From positions 22,676-86,675 of the forward strand of contig NZ_QXQB01000009.1 of the NCBI RefSeq assembly GCF_003605435.1: 64,000 bases of DNA, in the 5' to 3' direction. The translations under genes and the position numbers were made by a program. The notes under the pieces are model-generated. The model ran no database searches, was not told the origin of the DNA, and saw only the letters and a program-made list of their open reading frames with translations. Positions 9,025-18,499 of this stretch are shown here, piece after piece. The DNA comes from Paenibacillus pinisoli (GTDB lineage Bacteria > Bacillota > Bacilli > Paenibacillales > Paenibacillaceae). Numbering within the stretch: the first letter of the stretch is position 1; each line of letters starts with the position of its first letter.

Positions 9025-9810
9025 TTACTCCTCTGCCAACACCTTGAACTGCTCCAGCGTCTGCGTAAACCTCGCTCCATGGCCTTCAGCCGCCTCGAGG
9101 AAATAATTCATCGTCAGGATGAAGCTGCCTTGCCGTTCATTGCTTGTGACGTATACCGTGATGACTTCACTCAGACGATCATGACCGTTGATCGCGTGAA
9201 TACGGTAGCCTTTCACGGGCTCGCTCACCTTCTCGATATCGCGCACCTCTGCAAACTGGTCAGTCAGCTTGCCCGCGATATCTGCAGCCAGCTTCTCCGG
9301 CAACGCGTCTACATCCTGTTCTATGGTCAGCGATACTTGCGGATACGGCTCTGGCAGCGGTTCAATGGTCGTAATGACGTCTTTTCCGTCCTGTTGAATG
9401 AGCTTATAGCGCTCTTTGTCATAATAAATCGCGTAGCGGCTCTCTTCATTTACATGGACCTGTCCGTTCGTCTCTTCCTTGTTCCCTTCGACCTCAACCT
9501 CGATTTTCTTCTCCGGCGCAAACCAATTCTGCACACTCTTCATAAATGCCTCTCCCGGCGGCAAGGCCAAAAAAGCTGCGATAGCAATGACGGCTGCTGT
9601 AAGTCCTGTAGTTGCTTTGATGATTGTCATCGTCCGTTTTCTCCTTTTCCCCTGTGGCTGTTCTCTGTTGTTCAATTTTCCCTCTATGGAATCTGCCAGA
9701 AACGGAGAGCCGTTCTCCAGTTGCGACTCGATCTTCGCCCACATCTCTTCCTTCAGATTGGAAGGATAGTTCGATTCTTCTTCCAAACGCTGCTTAAGCT
9801 TTTGATCCAT
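9025..9810 (-). CDS. Membrane anti-sigma factor, partner of the adjacent ECF sigma factor
   Basis: A 261-residue single-pass membrane protein. The cytoplasmic N-terminus (1-60) is short and charged, a helix spans about 63-84 (TIIKATTGLTAAVIAIAAFL), and the outer domain (about 95-261) is a mixed alpha/beta region like the DUF4367-type domains found in Bacillota anti-sigma factors. No HxxxCxxC zinc motif is present. The ATG at 9810 follows GGGAGGGG and overlaps the sigma-factor gene by 17 nt, the usual arrangement for a coupled pair. The function is inferred from this arrangement; the signal sensed is unknown. Confidence 0.8.
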   Translation of the reverse strand: MDQKLKQRLEEESNYPSNLKEEMWAKIESQLENGSPFLADSIEGKLNNREQPQGKRRKRTMTIIKATTGLTAAVIAIAAFLALPPGEAFMKSVQNWFAPEKKIEVEVEGNKEETNGQVHVNEESRYAIYYDKERYKLIQQDGKDVITTIEPLPEPYPQVSLTIEQDVDALPEKLAADIAGKLTDQFAEVRDIEKVSEPVKGYRIHAINGHDRLSEVITVYVTSNERQGSFILTMNYFLEAAEGHGARFTQTLEQFKVLAEE

Positions 9811-10318
9811 ATGGCTCCCCTCCCAATCGGTCTCTCATTTGCTCCCGCCCCTTGAGGAGGCGCGACTTCAGTGTATTGACGTTGAGCTCCATGATGTCGG
9901 CGATTTCCTTCTCGCTGTAGTTATGGAGATATTTTAGGATGAGCGGTATCCGGTACATATCTTGGAGAGATTGGAGGGCATCGTACAGATCGAGCTTGCC
10001 ATCCGGCATGCTCGCTTCCACAGCCACCCGCTCCAGTTGCTCACCCAGCGGAACAACCTTCTTCTCCCGCTCCATCACCCGATAGCACTCGCGAAGCAAG
10101 ATGCTGTAGAACCACGGTTTGAACGGCTTCGCTCTATCATATTGCCAGATATTCCGGTATACACGGAGGAAAGTCTCCTGCACCGCATCCTTCGCCCATT
10201 CCCGATTCTTTGCCACCAGCGCGGCTGTCCGCATCGCATAGTCGAAGTACTCATCATACAGACTGCGGAACGCCTCCCTGTCACCCTGAACGATCCGGCT
10301 GATCGTATCAAGCTCCAC
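9794..10318 (-). CDS. ECF-type RNA polymerase sigma factor
   Basis: Extracytoplasmic-function sigma factor of about 174 residues. Region 2 covers about 10-85 (DREAFRSLYDEYFDYAMRTA; DAVQETFLRVYRNIWQYD; KPFKPWFYSILLREC). Region 4 covers about 115-165 (ALQSLQDMYRIPLILKYLHN; YSEKEIADIMELNVNTLKSR helix-turn-helix). The GTG at 10318 is preferred because AGAGGTG lies 6 nt upstream; a GTG at 10327 would overlap that site. It is followed by an overlapping anti-sigma gene. Regulon unknown; the neighbouring RHS operon upstream is a candidate only by position. Confidence 0.92.
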   Translation of the reverse strand: MELDTISRIVQGDREAFRSLYDEYFDYAMRTAALVAKNREWAKDAVQETFLRVYRNIWQYDRAKPFKPWFYSILLRECYRVMEREKKVVPLGEQLERVAVEASMPDGKLDLYDALQSLQDMYRIPLILKYLHNYSEKEIADIMELNVNTLKSRLLKGREQMRDRLGGEPYGSKA

Positions 10319-10404
10319 CTCATTCACCTCTTTCTTGCTGTTCTATAAGTATTACCCGGCAAGTTCGGAGAAAGTTTGCTCTTATGAAAATATTCGTGTG
10401 GAAT

Positions 10405-10434
10405 GAAAAAAGCGCTTGTCTTAGAGACAGGCGC
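10405..10434 (-). terminator. Terminator of the RHS operon
   Basis: A 10-bp stem (GCGCTTGTCT/AGACAGGCGC, one G-U, 3-nt loop) is followed on the minus strand by TTTTTT. It separates the RHS gene from the sigma-factor gene downstream. Confidence 0.85.
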
Positions 10435-10467
10435 CACTTGCTTTCATATCTATCTTTATGGTTCAAA

Positions 10468-13400
10468 CTACTTTATTGGTCTCTTTTCTATCCCTAACCC
10501 CCCACCGAATCCTATAAGAGGAACAGGTGTTACATGAGCTTTAAATTGACCATTCTCAAACTTTATATAGTAGCTTCGACTTCCTAGTGAAACAGATATA
10601 CTCGAAGCCATATAATAATTGTTTTGCATTTGTTGCAACATGGTTGCTTCCATCATTCCAATGTTCATATCAAAACCGATAAACAAAGTTCCAACGGGAT
10701 CAATATAAAAACCTACATTAATATTTGCCAGAGAAAATTCAAATCGCAATATGTCTCCACTTTCAAATGTAAGTTCGAAACCATTTTTATATTTGGAGTA
10801 AGAGGTATAAGCGCCAAAACCTTCCGATAAGCTAAACCCTATTTTTTCAGAGTACGCATCAAACATCTGGTCATAACCAGAGAATTCCTTAACAATTGGT
10901 TTTGCAGTATGTGAATTTTTATTCGTAACTGGCCCTGGATCCCGGACAGTTGGCTTTCTTGTAGCATTCCAAGCATTAAATTGGATGTTTGCTTTTTTGT
11001 AAGCATCAGTATAAACACCGCCTCTACCTACAAGATAGCCATTTTCAACAACTGGCTGATTGGCATCGGGGAACCAATATGATTTTTGTAGATCTTTGCA
11101 TTCCCCAGCATGTGCCCAGTTACCATCTGCTGAAACACAGTAATTTCCTGTCGGATCGATATACTTCAAAGGATTATTTATTACATAAGTATAATAGTTT
11201 AATGTTTGTGTTTTATAAATATCACCTTGATACGTATCCTCATTAACAAACCTTCCAGTGATAGGATCATACCAACGTGCACGTAGATACTGCAATTCTG
11301 TCGAACTATCCCAGAACTCTCCTGAGTACCTGAATGTATTTGGAATTTCTTCTTCCTCAACAATTGGCTTACCCCAAATATCGTAGGAATATTCATTTAG
11401 TACGCTACCATCTGCCCCTATAATGCCCGTAACATCACCATGTCCGTTATAACCGTAGTACCCTACTTGGTTATTTACATCCTCTAACATTTCCAACTTA
11501 TTTCCACGTAAATAGCTTACCTTTTCCACAATCATACCATCTGGCTGTACAATTCCTTCAGCTATGATATTCTGACCATCGTAATAATATCTAATGGTAC
11601 TGCCATTTTCGGTCCGTTCAACCAATAAGTTATCGCCATTATATCGGTATGAAACAGAAGTGCCATCAGCCTTGGTCACCTTGGTTAATCGATCCCATTC
11701 ATCGTACTCATACGCAATATTATCAGAAAGAGAAGGAGCAGAATCAGTTGTAAGGGTTTGGCGATTCCCTCTATTATCATAACTATAAGTTTCGTTAAAC
11801 AGAGTAGAGCTTTGGATACGATTCAATTGGTCGTATGCAAAACTGTTATCAGAAGTAACTTCCTCATTATTTCTCTCGGAGATACTAGTAATATTTTTGT
11901 TGTTGTCATAATTATACTGGTATTCTCGCTTTAATTCTCCGTTGGCAGTTTCTTGTTTTAGCCTTGACAAAGAACCATTCGTATACGTATGAATTGCTTC
12001 CATAGTATTGTTACTATTTGTTTTTTGTAGTTGACCATTACTGTAGTAAGAGTAACCAATGGATTTCAAGTCATTCCATTTCAACTCGCTCAACTGATTT
12101 GTCGTATTATATTTATACGTAACTCTATCACCGAAAGGAGTAGTCATACTTACTCTTTGTCCCTGATTATTATAACTATAAGCAATGACCTTGCTATCAG
12201 GGAACGCAACATTGGTTACTTGACCTGTATGCGGATCATATCCATAATTCGTAGTGCCTGTATTATCCGTCATCGATTTTCTTGATCCATCGTTATAATA
12301 CGTGAAGGAAATAGTCTCAGTGGGCCCTTGTTTTGACAACAACATATTCCGGTTATTGTAGGAATACAAGAAGGTCTGTCCCTTCTTATCCACTAATTTG
12401 CTTCGATTACTATTAGCATCATAAAAATATGTGACCTTTTGATTCATTGAATCAATACTCTGAATTAATCTCCCAAGCTCATCATACACTTTTTGAACTT
12501 CATTCCCATCGGGGAACGTTGTTTTAATATGTTGACCAAGTTGGTCATAGCTATACCTTGTCACTTCTCCCTTGGAGTTGGTTACTGCTGTAAGCTGACC
12601 TAGTATATCGTACGAAAATATTGTTGTAGCCTGATTGGCATCTGTCTGCTGTTGTAATAGTCCATTCATTAAATTATATGAATTGTGCAGCATTATTTTA
12701 CGGCTTCCATTTGCTAGCTTCTCTTCTGAACGAATCGAACGTCCAAATTTATCAAATACCTCAATTGAAGTGTTGCCAACTGCATCCGTAATCAGTACTT
12801 CTCGACTAGAGTCGTTATAACTAGTAACCGTCTCAGATTTATTCGGAGAAATCGTTTTAGTAGAACGCCCCCATGCATCATACTGAAAAGAGTTCCTATT
12901 GCCAAAAGCATCTTCTACCCAGAGAGCCCGTCCATTCTGATCATGATCAGTGCGTAACTTAACTTCATACCCGTTCTTACCTATAATCCCCTCTTCGGAT
13001 TTCCATCCTAGGCCATTGTAGACAGTACGAAGCTTTCTTCCCATTTCGTCAGTTACCGTCACTATATTTTGCAAATCGTTGTATTCCGCAATTAGTGACG
13101 TATTATCTGGATGAGTTACTCTAGTGATTCGTCCTATTTTATCAAGGTCATATGTTGTTCTGGCATCGTTGCCATCAACATATGCAATTAATTGACCATT
13201 TGTCTTATTGTATTCAAATCTCTTAGATATATGGTTCTGAATCCCATAAGCATCTTTATACAGAGTGATTTGCCTAGAAGGGAATGCACGATAAGTAGAA
13301 TCATATTCAATTATAGTTAATTGCATCTTTGAGCCATTAGCTATATTGACTGTCGAGAAGTTGCCATGAGCATCTATTGACCCTTTGTATATATAGCTCA

Positions 13401-16332
13401 AAACTTCACCAGTCGAATTGTTTTTTCGTACAAAGGTTTCTACAATGTCCCCTTTGGCATTACGAATATACTCAGTATAAAGATATTGATTCGTATCAAC
13501 CTGTTGAAGAGAATTCTTCAACCATTTTTTTGTCGCATCGTACGTATACGTTGTAGTTGCACCACTTGGATCAACAGACGAAATTACATTTCCATAGTCA
13601 TCATATTGAATAGTGGTCGTTAACGTATCTGAAGTCTTGTTGTCACTCGAAATAATTGTTGTAGGTGAGTTTACCGCATAGTTGCGAGTTCCTACCTTTT
13701 TGGTATAAGTATTAGTTGTTGTCTTCTGCCAACCCTCGGCACTAGTCGATTGAGACTCTAGATAGAACTGTACAGGTTGATTATTATTAATAAATTCTTT
13801 TTTGTAGTTAAATAAGGTACTTGTTAATCCATCGAATAAAGTCGAACTAAACGTTTCCGTCTTTCCATGTGATTTCAAGTAATCCCCATTATAAGTAATC
13901 GTATGATAATTATTGAGCATCGAAGATCCATCACTGTACTGAAGACGGTCAGCTCTAGCAGATATACGATATGCTTCCATGAAAGATGAAGAACCCATAT
14001 ACCGTTTCACAGGTGCAGTCTCGTAGGTATATTCTGTTATAGCTCCTGTTGGATGATTGATCTTGGATAATAGCGCATAAGGATTAGATATGGCACGATT
14101 CTCGTCAAATCCCATTAAATTAAATTTTGCTGGCGCCAGGTTATAAGAATAGGTTGTTCTTCTACCTTCTTGGTCCGTTACAGCATCCAACAGTTCTTTA
14201 CCATTTTCAGTTCGTTTTTCATATACAACTTTCTCTGTTCCCTTAGTTAAGATAACATTAGTTGTTGTATACGTAATATTAATAGAGTTTCCAATACTAT
14301 CCGACACTTGGCTTAATAGCTTGCGATTATATGTTGCGTTTTGTGCATAGTGAAAACTGATAGTATTATTGTAGGCATCCTTCATTTGTATGATTCGACC
14401 ATCGCTGGTGAAGTACTGCTTCAACATTTCATCCACAGTACTCAATACATATTTCGAAGACTCCCCATTTACACTGACTGTCGTATCCTCCTTAAAAGAT
14501 AGGCCTAGCCATGTATAATCTTTCAGGTTTCCATTCTCAACATCATAGCTGCCGCCGTCGGCGAGGTATACTTTCTGTTTGCTGCCGTTTATTTCTACAT
14601 GCGGAAGCTTCCAAGACCAGCCCTTTCCGATTGGATAGAGCTTCTCATTCAATGGTTGCTTGGTGGTGTTAATATAGCGATAGTCCTGCTCTTCACCCAC
14701 TGGAAGCGGAACAATTGTTGGGGCCGGATTACTGCTTATATAATAATTATAGCCGTTGGAACTTTCGACAAACGCGCCTACTGATGCATTAATCCTATTA
14801 AGTTCACTAAGAGCATCTTCATAATCTAGGAAGACAACTGTGGTACGTTGTGTTGATTCGCCAGTACTTTCTCGAGGGTCGATCCAAGCAGACGTAATTT
14901 CATAAACATCTCTCTCATATCTGCCGTTTCCAATCGAACGCCAGCTTGAAGTTTTTGTTTTACTTGAGCTTCCTGGCTTTATTACTTGACCTTGATAGTT
15001 TTGTTGCCAAACTCGAGTATCCGATGCAGGCCTGGTAACTGTACCGGAATAATTAGCTATCCAGTGACCTGTACAAGGTGTGTTTGCCTTGCCGGTGGCC
15101 GGACACTCATTAACCGTTGTAGTTGTTGTTCTAGGCAAATTGCCGGAATAACCCCCGCTATTATAGGGATATGTGGAGGGACATTCAGGATCTTCACTGG
15201 TTTTCACCCATACTCCAGAGGAGTTGTACGATCCATATTTTTTACGAGAACACGATGCAGGCTGTGTTTTAGAATCAGCCGGTATATAGCTACCAGAAAT
15301 AACAGACGATGTCCCCTGCTTGGTCAATGTTCCTGTATATCCATCTTGGCTATAGGATACAGATGCAGGAAAACTATTTGTGCTGCTCGTTCTGGATGTA
15401 GTTTGCATTCTGGAGTCAGCAGCTATTGTGTAAGTAATTCCTTGATTAAGTACTTGCGTCGCTTGACTATTAGTCGGGTAATTGCCATAAAGAACACTTT
15501 TATGAGATGGAATAAAGCTTGAGTCATCTGGGAGACCATCACCATTATAGTCATACTGAAGGAAAGACTTTTCATTGTACATAATGTCATAGGATACATA
15601 TTTTCTAGTTGCATAAAATGAAACGTAATAGAAGTTTATAGTGACGGGGTAATACTGAATGGAATAGTCCATATCAAAAAATGCTGAGTCATCACTGCTA
15701 TATTGTCTAGTCAGGTTAAATGACATTCCATTGCGTCCTGGAAGTGACATGTCTGTCATCCCAGTCATTAAACTACCCGACAAGCTCGATATAACTTCAT
15801 TATTTAGGTTTACAGAATACGGCGCTTGGCTCATACTTTCCTTGGTATAAACCGGTGGTTCTTCTTTTGTAGGAGGCTTGGCCGCAGCAGCACTCTTGGA
15901 AGATGCGCTAGCTTTGTTTTCCAATCCTCCTTGCGACATATTTTCTTCTTCAGAATTATTCGGTTTTAGTTCCTGAAGAACTAGACTTACAGGCAATTCT
16001 GCATTTTTTACTTCGCTGGTAACCGTTTGTGATTCATTCACTTCAGGCGCCAGCAATATAGATTTTGCTTCCTCATATGTCATACCGTCTTGTTCAGCAC
16101 GATAAAGAATAGAGTAGACATGACTCAATAGAAGCCCTGTATCTACCTCAGATTGAACAAACTCTTTACTTACATCAAATCGCTCTGAGACAATAGCGCT
16201 TGTAAGAGAGGACGATGATTCCTGTTGCTCTTCTGCATAGGCGCGATTGTTCAATGGAGCCTCAAATAGAGATACGAATAAAGAAATAATTAGAATGAAT
16301 ACAATTGCCTTACTTCTCCAACTAGCTCTCAC
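10468..16332 (-). CDS. Large exported RHS/YD-repeat protein
   Basis: A 1954-residue secreted YD-repeat (RHS) protein of the WapA kind. A Sec signal peptide occupies about 1-33 (cleavage after AYA). A Ser/Pro-rich linker follows, then a four-cysteine module at about 322-454 shared with the neighbouring gene. Dozens of YD repeats run from about 600 to 1680, and the conserved RHS closing segment (YLRARWYDPITGRFVNEDTY ... NNPLKYIDPTGN) ends near 1730. The last 224 residues (DNA 10471-11142) are the position of a variable effector domain; it is beta- and glycine-rich, and I recognise no toxin motif. No immunity-like gene follows. The GTG at 16332 is chosen because GAGGAG lies 8 nt upstream. The DNA is AT-richer than its flanks, suggesting acquisition. 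Confidence 0.9.
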   Translation of the reverse strand: MRASWRSKAIVFILIISLFVSLFEAPLNNRAYAEEQQESSSSLTSAIVSERFDVSKEFVQSEVDTGLLLSHVYSILYRAEQDGMTYEEAKSILLAPEVNESQTVTSEVKNAELPVSLVLQELKPNNSEEENMSQGGLENKASASSKSAAAAKPPTKEEPPVYTKESMSQAPYSVNLNNEVISSLSGSLMTGMTDMSLPGRNGMSFNLTRQYSSDDSAFFDMDYSIQYYPVTINFYYVSFYATRKYVSYDIMYNEKSFLQYDYNGDGLPDDSSFIPSHKSVLYGNYPTNSQATQVLNQGITYTIAADSRMQTTSRTSSTNSFPASVSYSQDGYTGTLTKQGTSSVISGSYIPADSKTQPASCSRKKYGSYNSSGVWVKTSEDPECPSTYPYNSGGYSGNLPRTTTTTVNECPATGKANTPCTGHWIANYSGTVTRPASDTRVWQQNYQGQVIKPGSSSKTKTSSWRSIGNGRYERDVYEITSAWIDPRESTGESTQRTTVVFLDYEDALSELNRINASVGAFVESSNGYNYYISSNPAPTIVPLPVGEEQDYRYINTTKQPLNEKLYPIGKGWSWKLPHVEINGSKQKVYLADGGSYDVENGNLKDYTWLGLSFKEDTTVSVNGESSKYVLSTVDEMLKQYFTSDGRIIQMKDAYNNTISFHYAQNATYNRKLLSQVSDSIGNSINITYTTTNVILTKGTEKVVYEKRTENGKELLDAVTDQEGRRTTYSYNLAPAKFNLMGFDENRAISNPYALLSKINHPTGAITEYTYETAPVKRYMGSSSFMEAYRISARADRLQYSDGSSMLNNYHTITYNGDYLKSHGKTETFSSTLFDGLTSTLFNYKKEFINNNQPVQFYLESQSTSAEGWQKTTTNTYTKKVGTRNYAVNSPTTIISSDNKTSDTLTTTIQYDDYGNVISSVDPSGATTTYTYDATKKWLKNSLQQVDTNQYLYTEYIRNAKGDIVETFVRKNNSTGEVLSYIYKGSIDAHGNFSTVNIANGSKMQLTIIEYDSTYRAFPSRQITLYKDAYGIQNHISKRFEYNKTNGQLIAYVDGNDARTTYDLDKIGRITRVTHPDNTSLIAEYNDLQNIVTVTDEMGRKLRTVYNGLGWKSEEGIIGKNGYEVKLRTDHDQNGRALWVEDAFGNRNSFQYDAWGRSTKTISPNKSETVTSYNDSSREVLITDAVGNTSIEVFDKFGRSIRSEEKLANGSRKIMLHNSYNLMNGLLQQQTDANQATTIFSYDILGQLTAVTNSKGEVTRYSYDQLGQHIKTTFPDGNEVQKVYDELGRLIQSIDSMNQKVTYFYDANSNRSKLVDKKGQTFLYSYNNRNMLLSKQGPTETISFTYYNDGSRKSMTDNTGTTNYGYDPHTGQVTNVAFPDSKVIAYSYNNQGQRVSMTTPFGDRVTYKYNTTNQLSELKWNDLKSIGYSYYSNGQLQKTNSNNTMEAIHTYTNGSLSRLKQETANGELKREYQYNYDNNKNITSISERNNEEVTSDNSFAYDQLNRIQSSTLFNETYSYDNRGNRQTLTTDSAPSLSDNIAYEYDEWDRLTKVTKADGTSVSYRYNGDNLLVERTENGSTIRYYYDGQNIIAEGIVQPDGMIVEKVSYLRGNKLEMLEDVNNQVGYYGYNGHGDVTGIIGADGSVLNEYSYDIWGKPIVEEEEIPNTFRYSGEFWDSSTELQYLRARWYDPITGRFVNEDTYQGDIYKTQTLNYYTYVINNPLKYIDPTGNYCVSADGNWAHAGECKDLQKSYWFPDANQPVVENGYLVGRGGVYTDAYKKANIQFNAWNATRKPTVRDPGPVTNKNSHTAKPIVKEFSGYDQMFDAYSEKIGFSLSEGFGAYTSYSKYKNGFELTFESGDILRFEFSLANINVGFYIDPVGTLFIGFDMNIGMMEATMLQQMQNNYYMASSISVSLGSRSYYIKFENGQFKAHVTPVPLIGFGGGLGIEKRPIK
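14971..15369 (-). repeat. Cys-rich module in the RHS gene, paralogous to the end of the neighbouring gene
   Basis: This segment encodes about 130 residues (GYTGTLTKQG to YQGQVIKPG) with conserved cysteines in SCS and CPATGKANTPC contexts. It aligns over its length with the C-terminus of the protein encoded at 16367-18499 (roughly 45-50% identical by eye). Confidence 0.75.
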
Positions 16333-16366
16333 TACATACACTCCTCAATAATTTTTATAACACACG

Positions 16367-18499
16367 TTATTGCTGCAGATAGACAGTCCCGCTATAGCTT
16401 TGCCGCCACACTCTTGTATCGACTTCCGGCTTAGTGACTGTACCGGAATAATTTGAAATTAATTGAACCCTACATCCTGTATTCGGTGTGCCGGATACAG
16501 GACAGGATCCCATTTGTGTAGTTGATGTTTTAATTAAAACTCCTTGAAAACCATTGCTGGAAATTGGAATAGCATCAGGACATAATGTTTCACTAGCTTT
16601 TTTCCATATGCCTTCACTATTGTAAACTCCAAACCATTCCCCAGAACAAGAATATGATTGTATTCTGCTTTCTGCTGGGCTATATGTACCCGATAACACT
16701 TCAGCAGCTCCTACCTTAGTCAAAATCCCTTTATACCCCCCCTGATCATATTCAATAGAATCAGGGAAGTTATTTAAGTTATTTGTTTGATAAACGGTAA
16801 CTGTCTCTGACTCTGCTGGGCCCGGCTCAATTTCTCCACCATACTCAAAACTCATCGCATCCGCATATACCACACCTGCGCCGCCAGTTTCCGTGGATAC
16901 CAGTTCTACAATTACTTCAGCGCGTACTGCTGCTGCCGGAATTTGTCCTTTTCGCTCCAGCTTCATGTAGCCGCTGGTTGTCGCCTCAGCCTTCACTTCC
17001 TGGTCGCCCAGGTGATTCCAATCCTGGTCAAAGAAACGTACGAGCAACTGGGCATAAGCCTTCGTTAATTGCTCCACCTTCACATGTCCGCTTAGTGTGT
17101 AGGCCTGTCCACCTTGCACCATTACTTCTTGACGAATGTGGCTCTTCTCCCATGAGCCAAGCCCTTGCGAATGGATTTTCACTGCACGGCTTCCGCTATA
17201 TACAGGTGAGGCTACATTCTCTACAGCTCCTGTTCCGCTTACTTGTCCCTGCCAGCCAATGGTCTGTGTACCGTTGGCATATTCAAAATCCGGATTAGAA
17301 AGCAGATTGCTTGTTGGCGCTTCGTATGTGAATGAAATATCATCAAAATACATCACGCCGCCACCCTGATCTTCCGTAGCCACTAACCAAACATGGATTT
17401 GCGCTCGCTTCGCATTCGCCGGGACGATGCCTTGCTGTTCTACGTGAATAAAGCCCGTTGTCACTTCGTTGTGGGTAGCATTCTGATGAACAATGTACTG
17501 GTTGTTCTCATCCAGGAAGGTTACTTGCACCGCAGCCATGCTCTTCTCCAGCTGACTCACTTGTACCTCGCCAGACAATTTAAACCCTTGTCCACCCTCT
17601 ACTTCGAACTCTTGCATGACTTGCGCATTATGCCATGCGTTTAATCCCGCTGCCTCAATCTTCAGTGCTCTTGTACCGCTTTTTACAGGCTGTTCCACAA
17701 CCGTCACAGCGCCTGTACCCGAGCTGTCTTTGCCGCTTCGCCAGCTGGACATATCGGCTCCCGTGGAATACTCGAAGCCGCCATTACTCACCAAGTTATC
17801 GTCTGCTCCATACTCAAAACTCATTGCATCCGCATATACCACACCTGCGCCGCCAGTTTCCGTGGATACCAGTTCCACAATTACTTCAGCGCGTACTGCT
17901 GCTGCTGGAATTTGTCCTTTTCGCTCCAGCTTCATGTAACCGCTGGTTGTCGTCTCAGCCTTCACTTCCTGATCGCCCAGGTGATTCCAATCCTGGTCAA
18001 AGAAACGTACGAGCAACTGGGCATAAGCCTTCGTTAATTGCTCCACCTTCACATGTCCGCTTAGTGTGTAGGCCTGTCCGCCTTGCACCATTACTTCTTG
18101 ACGAATGTGGCTCTTCTCCCATGCGCCAAGCCCTTGTGAATGGATTTTCACTGCACGGCTTCCGCTATATACAGGTGAGGCTACATTCTCTACAGCTCCT
18201 GTTCCGCTTACTTGTCCCTGCCAGCCAATGGTCTGTGTTCCATTCACTCGTTCAAAGCTTGCATTATTGAGTAAATTTGAAGTCGTTTCCTTTAAGTTTT
18301 CGATTGTGATTAAATTTCCATTTGAATCGTAATAGTATTTACGAATAAATTCACCGTCTTGCTTTATGCCAATTAGCTGATTGTTTGAATCATATACATA
18401 CTCATACTGAAAGTTTTGTGACGCTGAATAAGCCATTGTTCCTAGACTCATCTGCAATAATAAGACAAGTAACATTAGACTTCTTACTCTCTTTAACAT
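16367..18499 (-). CDS. Exported protein with YD repeats, three carbohydrate-binding-like modules and a Cys-rich tail
   Basis: 710 residues, just upstream of the RHS gene (34-nt gap, same strand) and probably co-transcribed. It has a signal peptide (1-26, ending AYSA) and two YD repeats (YEYVYDSNNQLIGIKQDG and the next). Three modules of about 160 residues follow, with starts like NLLNNASFERVNG...WQG and ends like GGAGVVYADAMSFEYG, resembling CBM4/9-type carbohydrate-binding jelly rolls. Modules 1 and 3 are almost identical; module 2 is diverged. The tail (about 585-710) matches a four-cysteine module inside the RHS protein. The ATG follows GGAGG by 9 nt. Function unknown; an exported wall-binding partner of the RHS protein is my inference. 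Confidence 0.8.
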   Translation of the reverse strand: MLKRVRSLMLLVLLLQMSLGTMAYSASQNFQYEYVYDSNNQLIGIKQDGEFIRKYYYDSNGNLITIENLKETTSNLLNNASFERVNGTQTIGWQGQVSGTGAVENVASPVYSGSRAVKIHSQGLGAWEKSHIRQEVMVQGGQAYTLSGHVKVEQLTKAYAQLLVRFFDQDWNHLGDQEVKAETTTSGYMKLERKGQIPAAAVRAEVIVELVSTETGGAGVVYADAMSFEYGADDNLVSNGGFEYSTGADMSSWRSGKDSSGTGAVTVVEQPVKSGTRALKIEAAGLNAWHNAQVMQEFEVEGGQGFKLSGEVQVSQLEKSMAAVQVTFLDENNQYIVHQNATHNEVTTGFIHVEQQGIVPANAKRAQIHVWLVATEDQGGGVMYFDDISFTYEAPTSNLLSNPDFEYANGTQTIGWQGQVSGTGAVENVASPVYSGSRAVKIHSQGLGSWEKSHIRQEVMVQGGQAYTLSGHVKVEQLTKAYAQLLVRFFDQDWNHLGDQEVKAEATTSGYMKLERKGQIPAAAVRAEVIVELVSTETGGAGVVYADAMSFEYGGEIEPGPAESETVTVYQTNNLNNFPDSIEYDQGGYKGILTKVGAAEVLSGTYSPAESRIQSYSCSGEWFGVYNSEGIWKKASETLCPDAIPISSNGFQGVLIKTSTTQMGSCPVSGTPNTGCRVQLISNYSGTVTKPEVDTRVWRQSYSGTVYLQQ
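16839..17269 (-). repeat. 431-bp direct repeat, copy 1 (inside the 710-aa gene)
   Basis: Encodes most of module 3. It matches 17808-18238 with about nine differences by eye, at an offset of 969 bp. Loss between copies would be in frame. Confidence 0.9.
17808..18238 (-). repeat. 431-bp direct repeat, copy 2 (inside the 710-aa gene)
   Basis: Encodes most of module 1; partner of 16839-17269. A diverged module 2 lies between the copies, so either recent duplication or gene conversion between modules 1 and 3 explains the identity. Confidence 0.9.
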
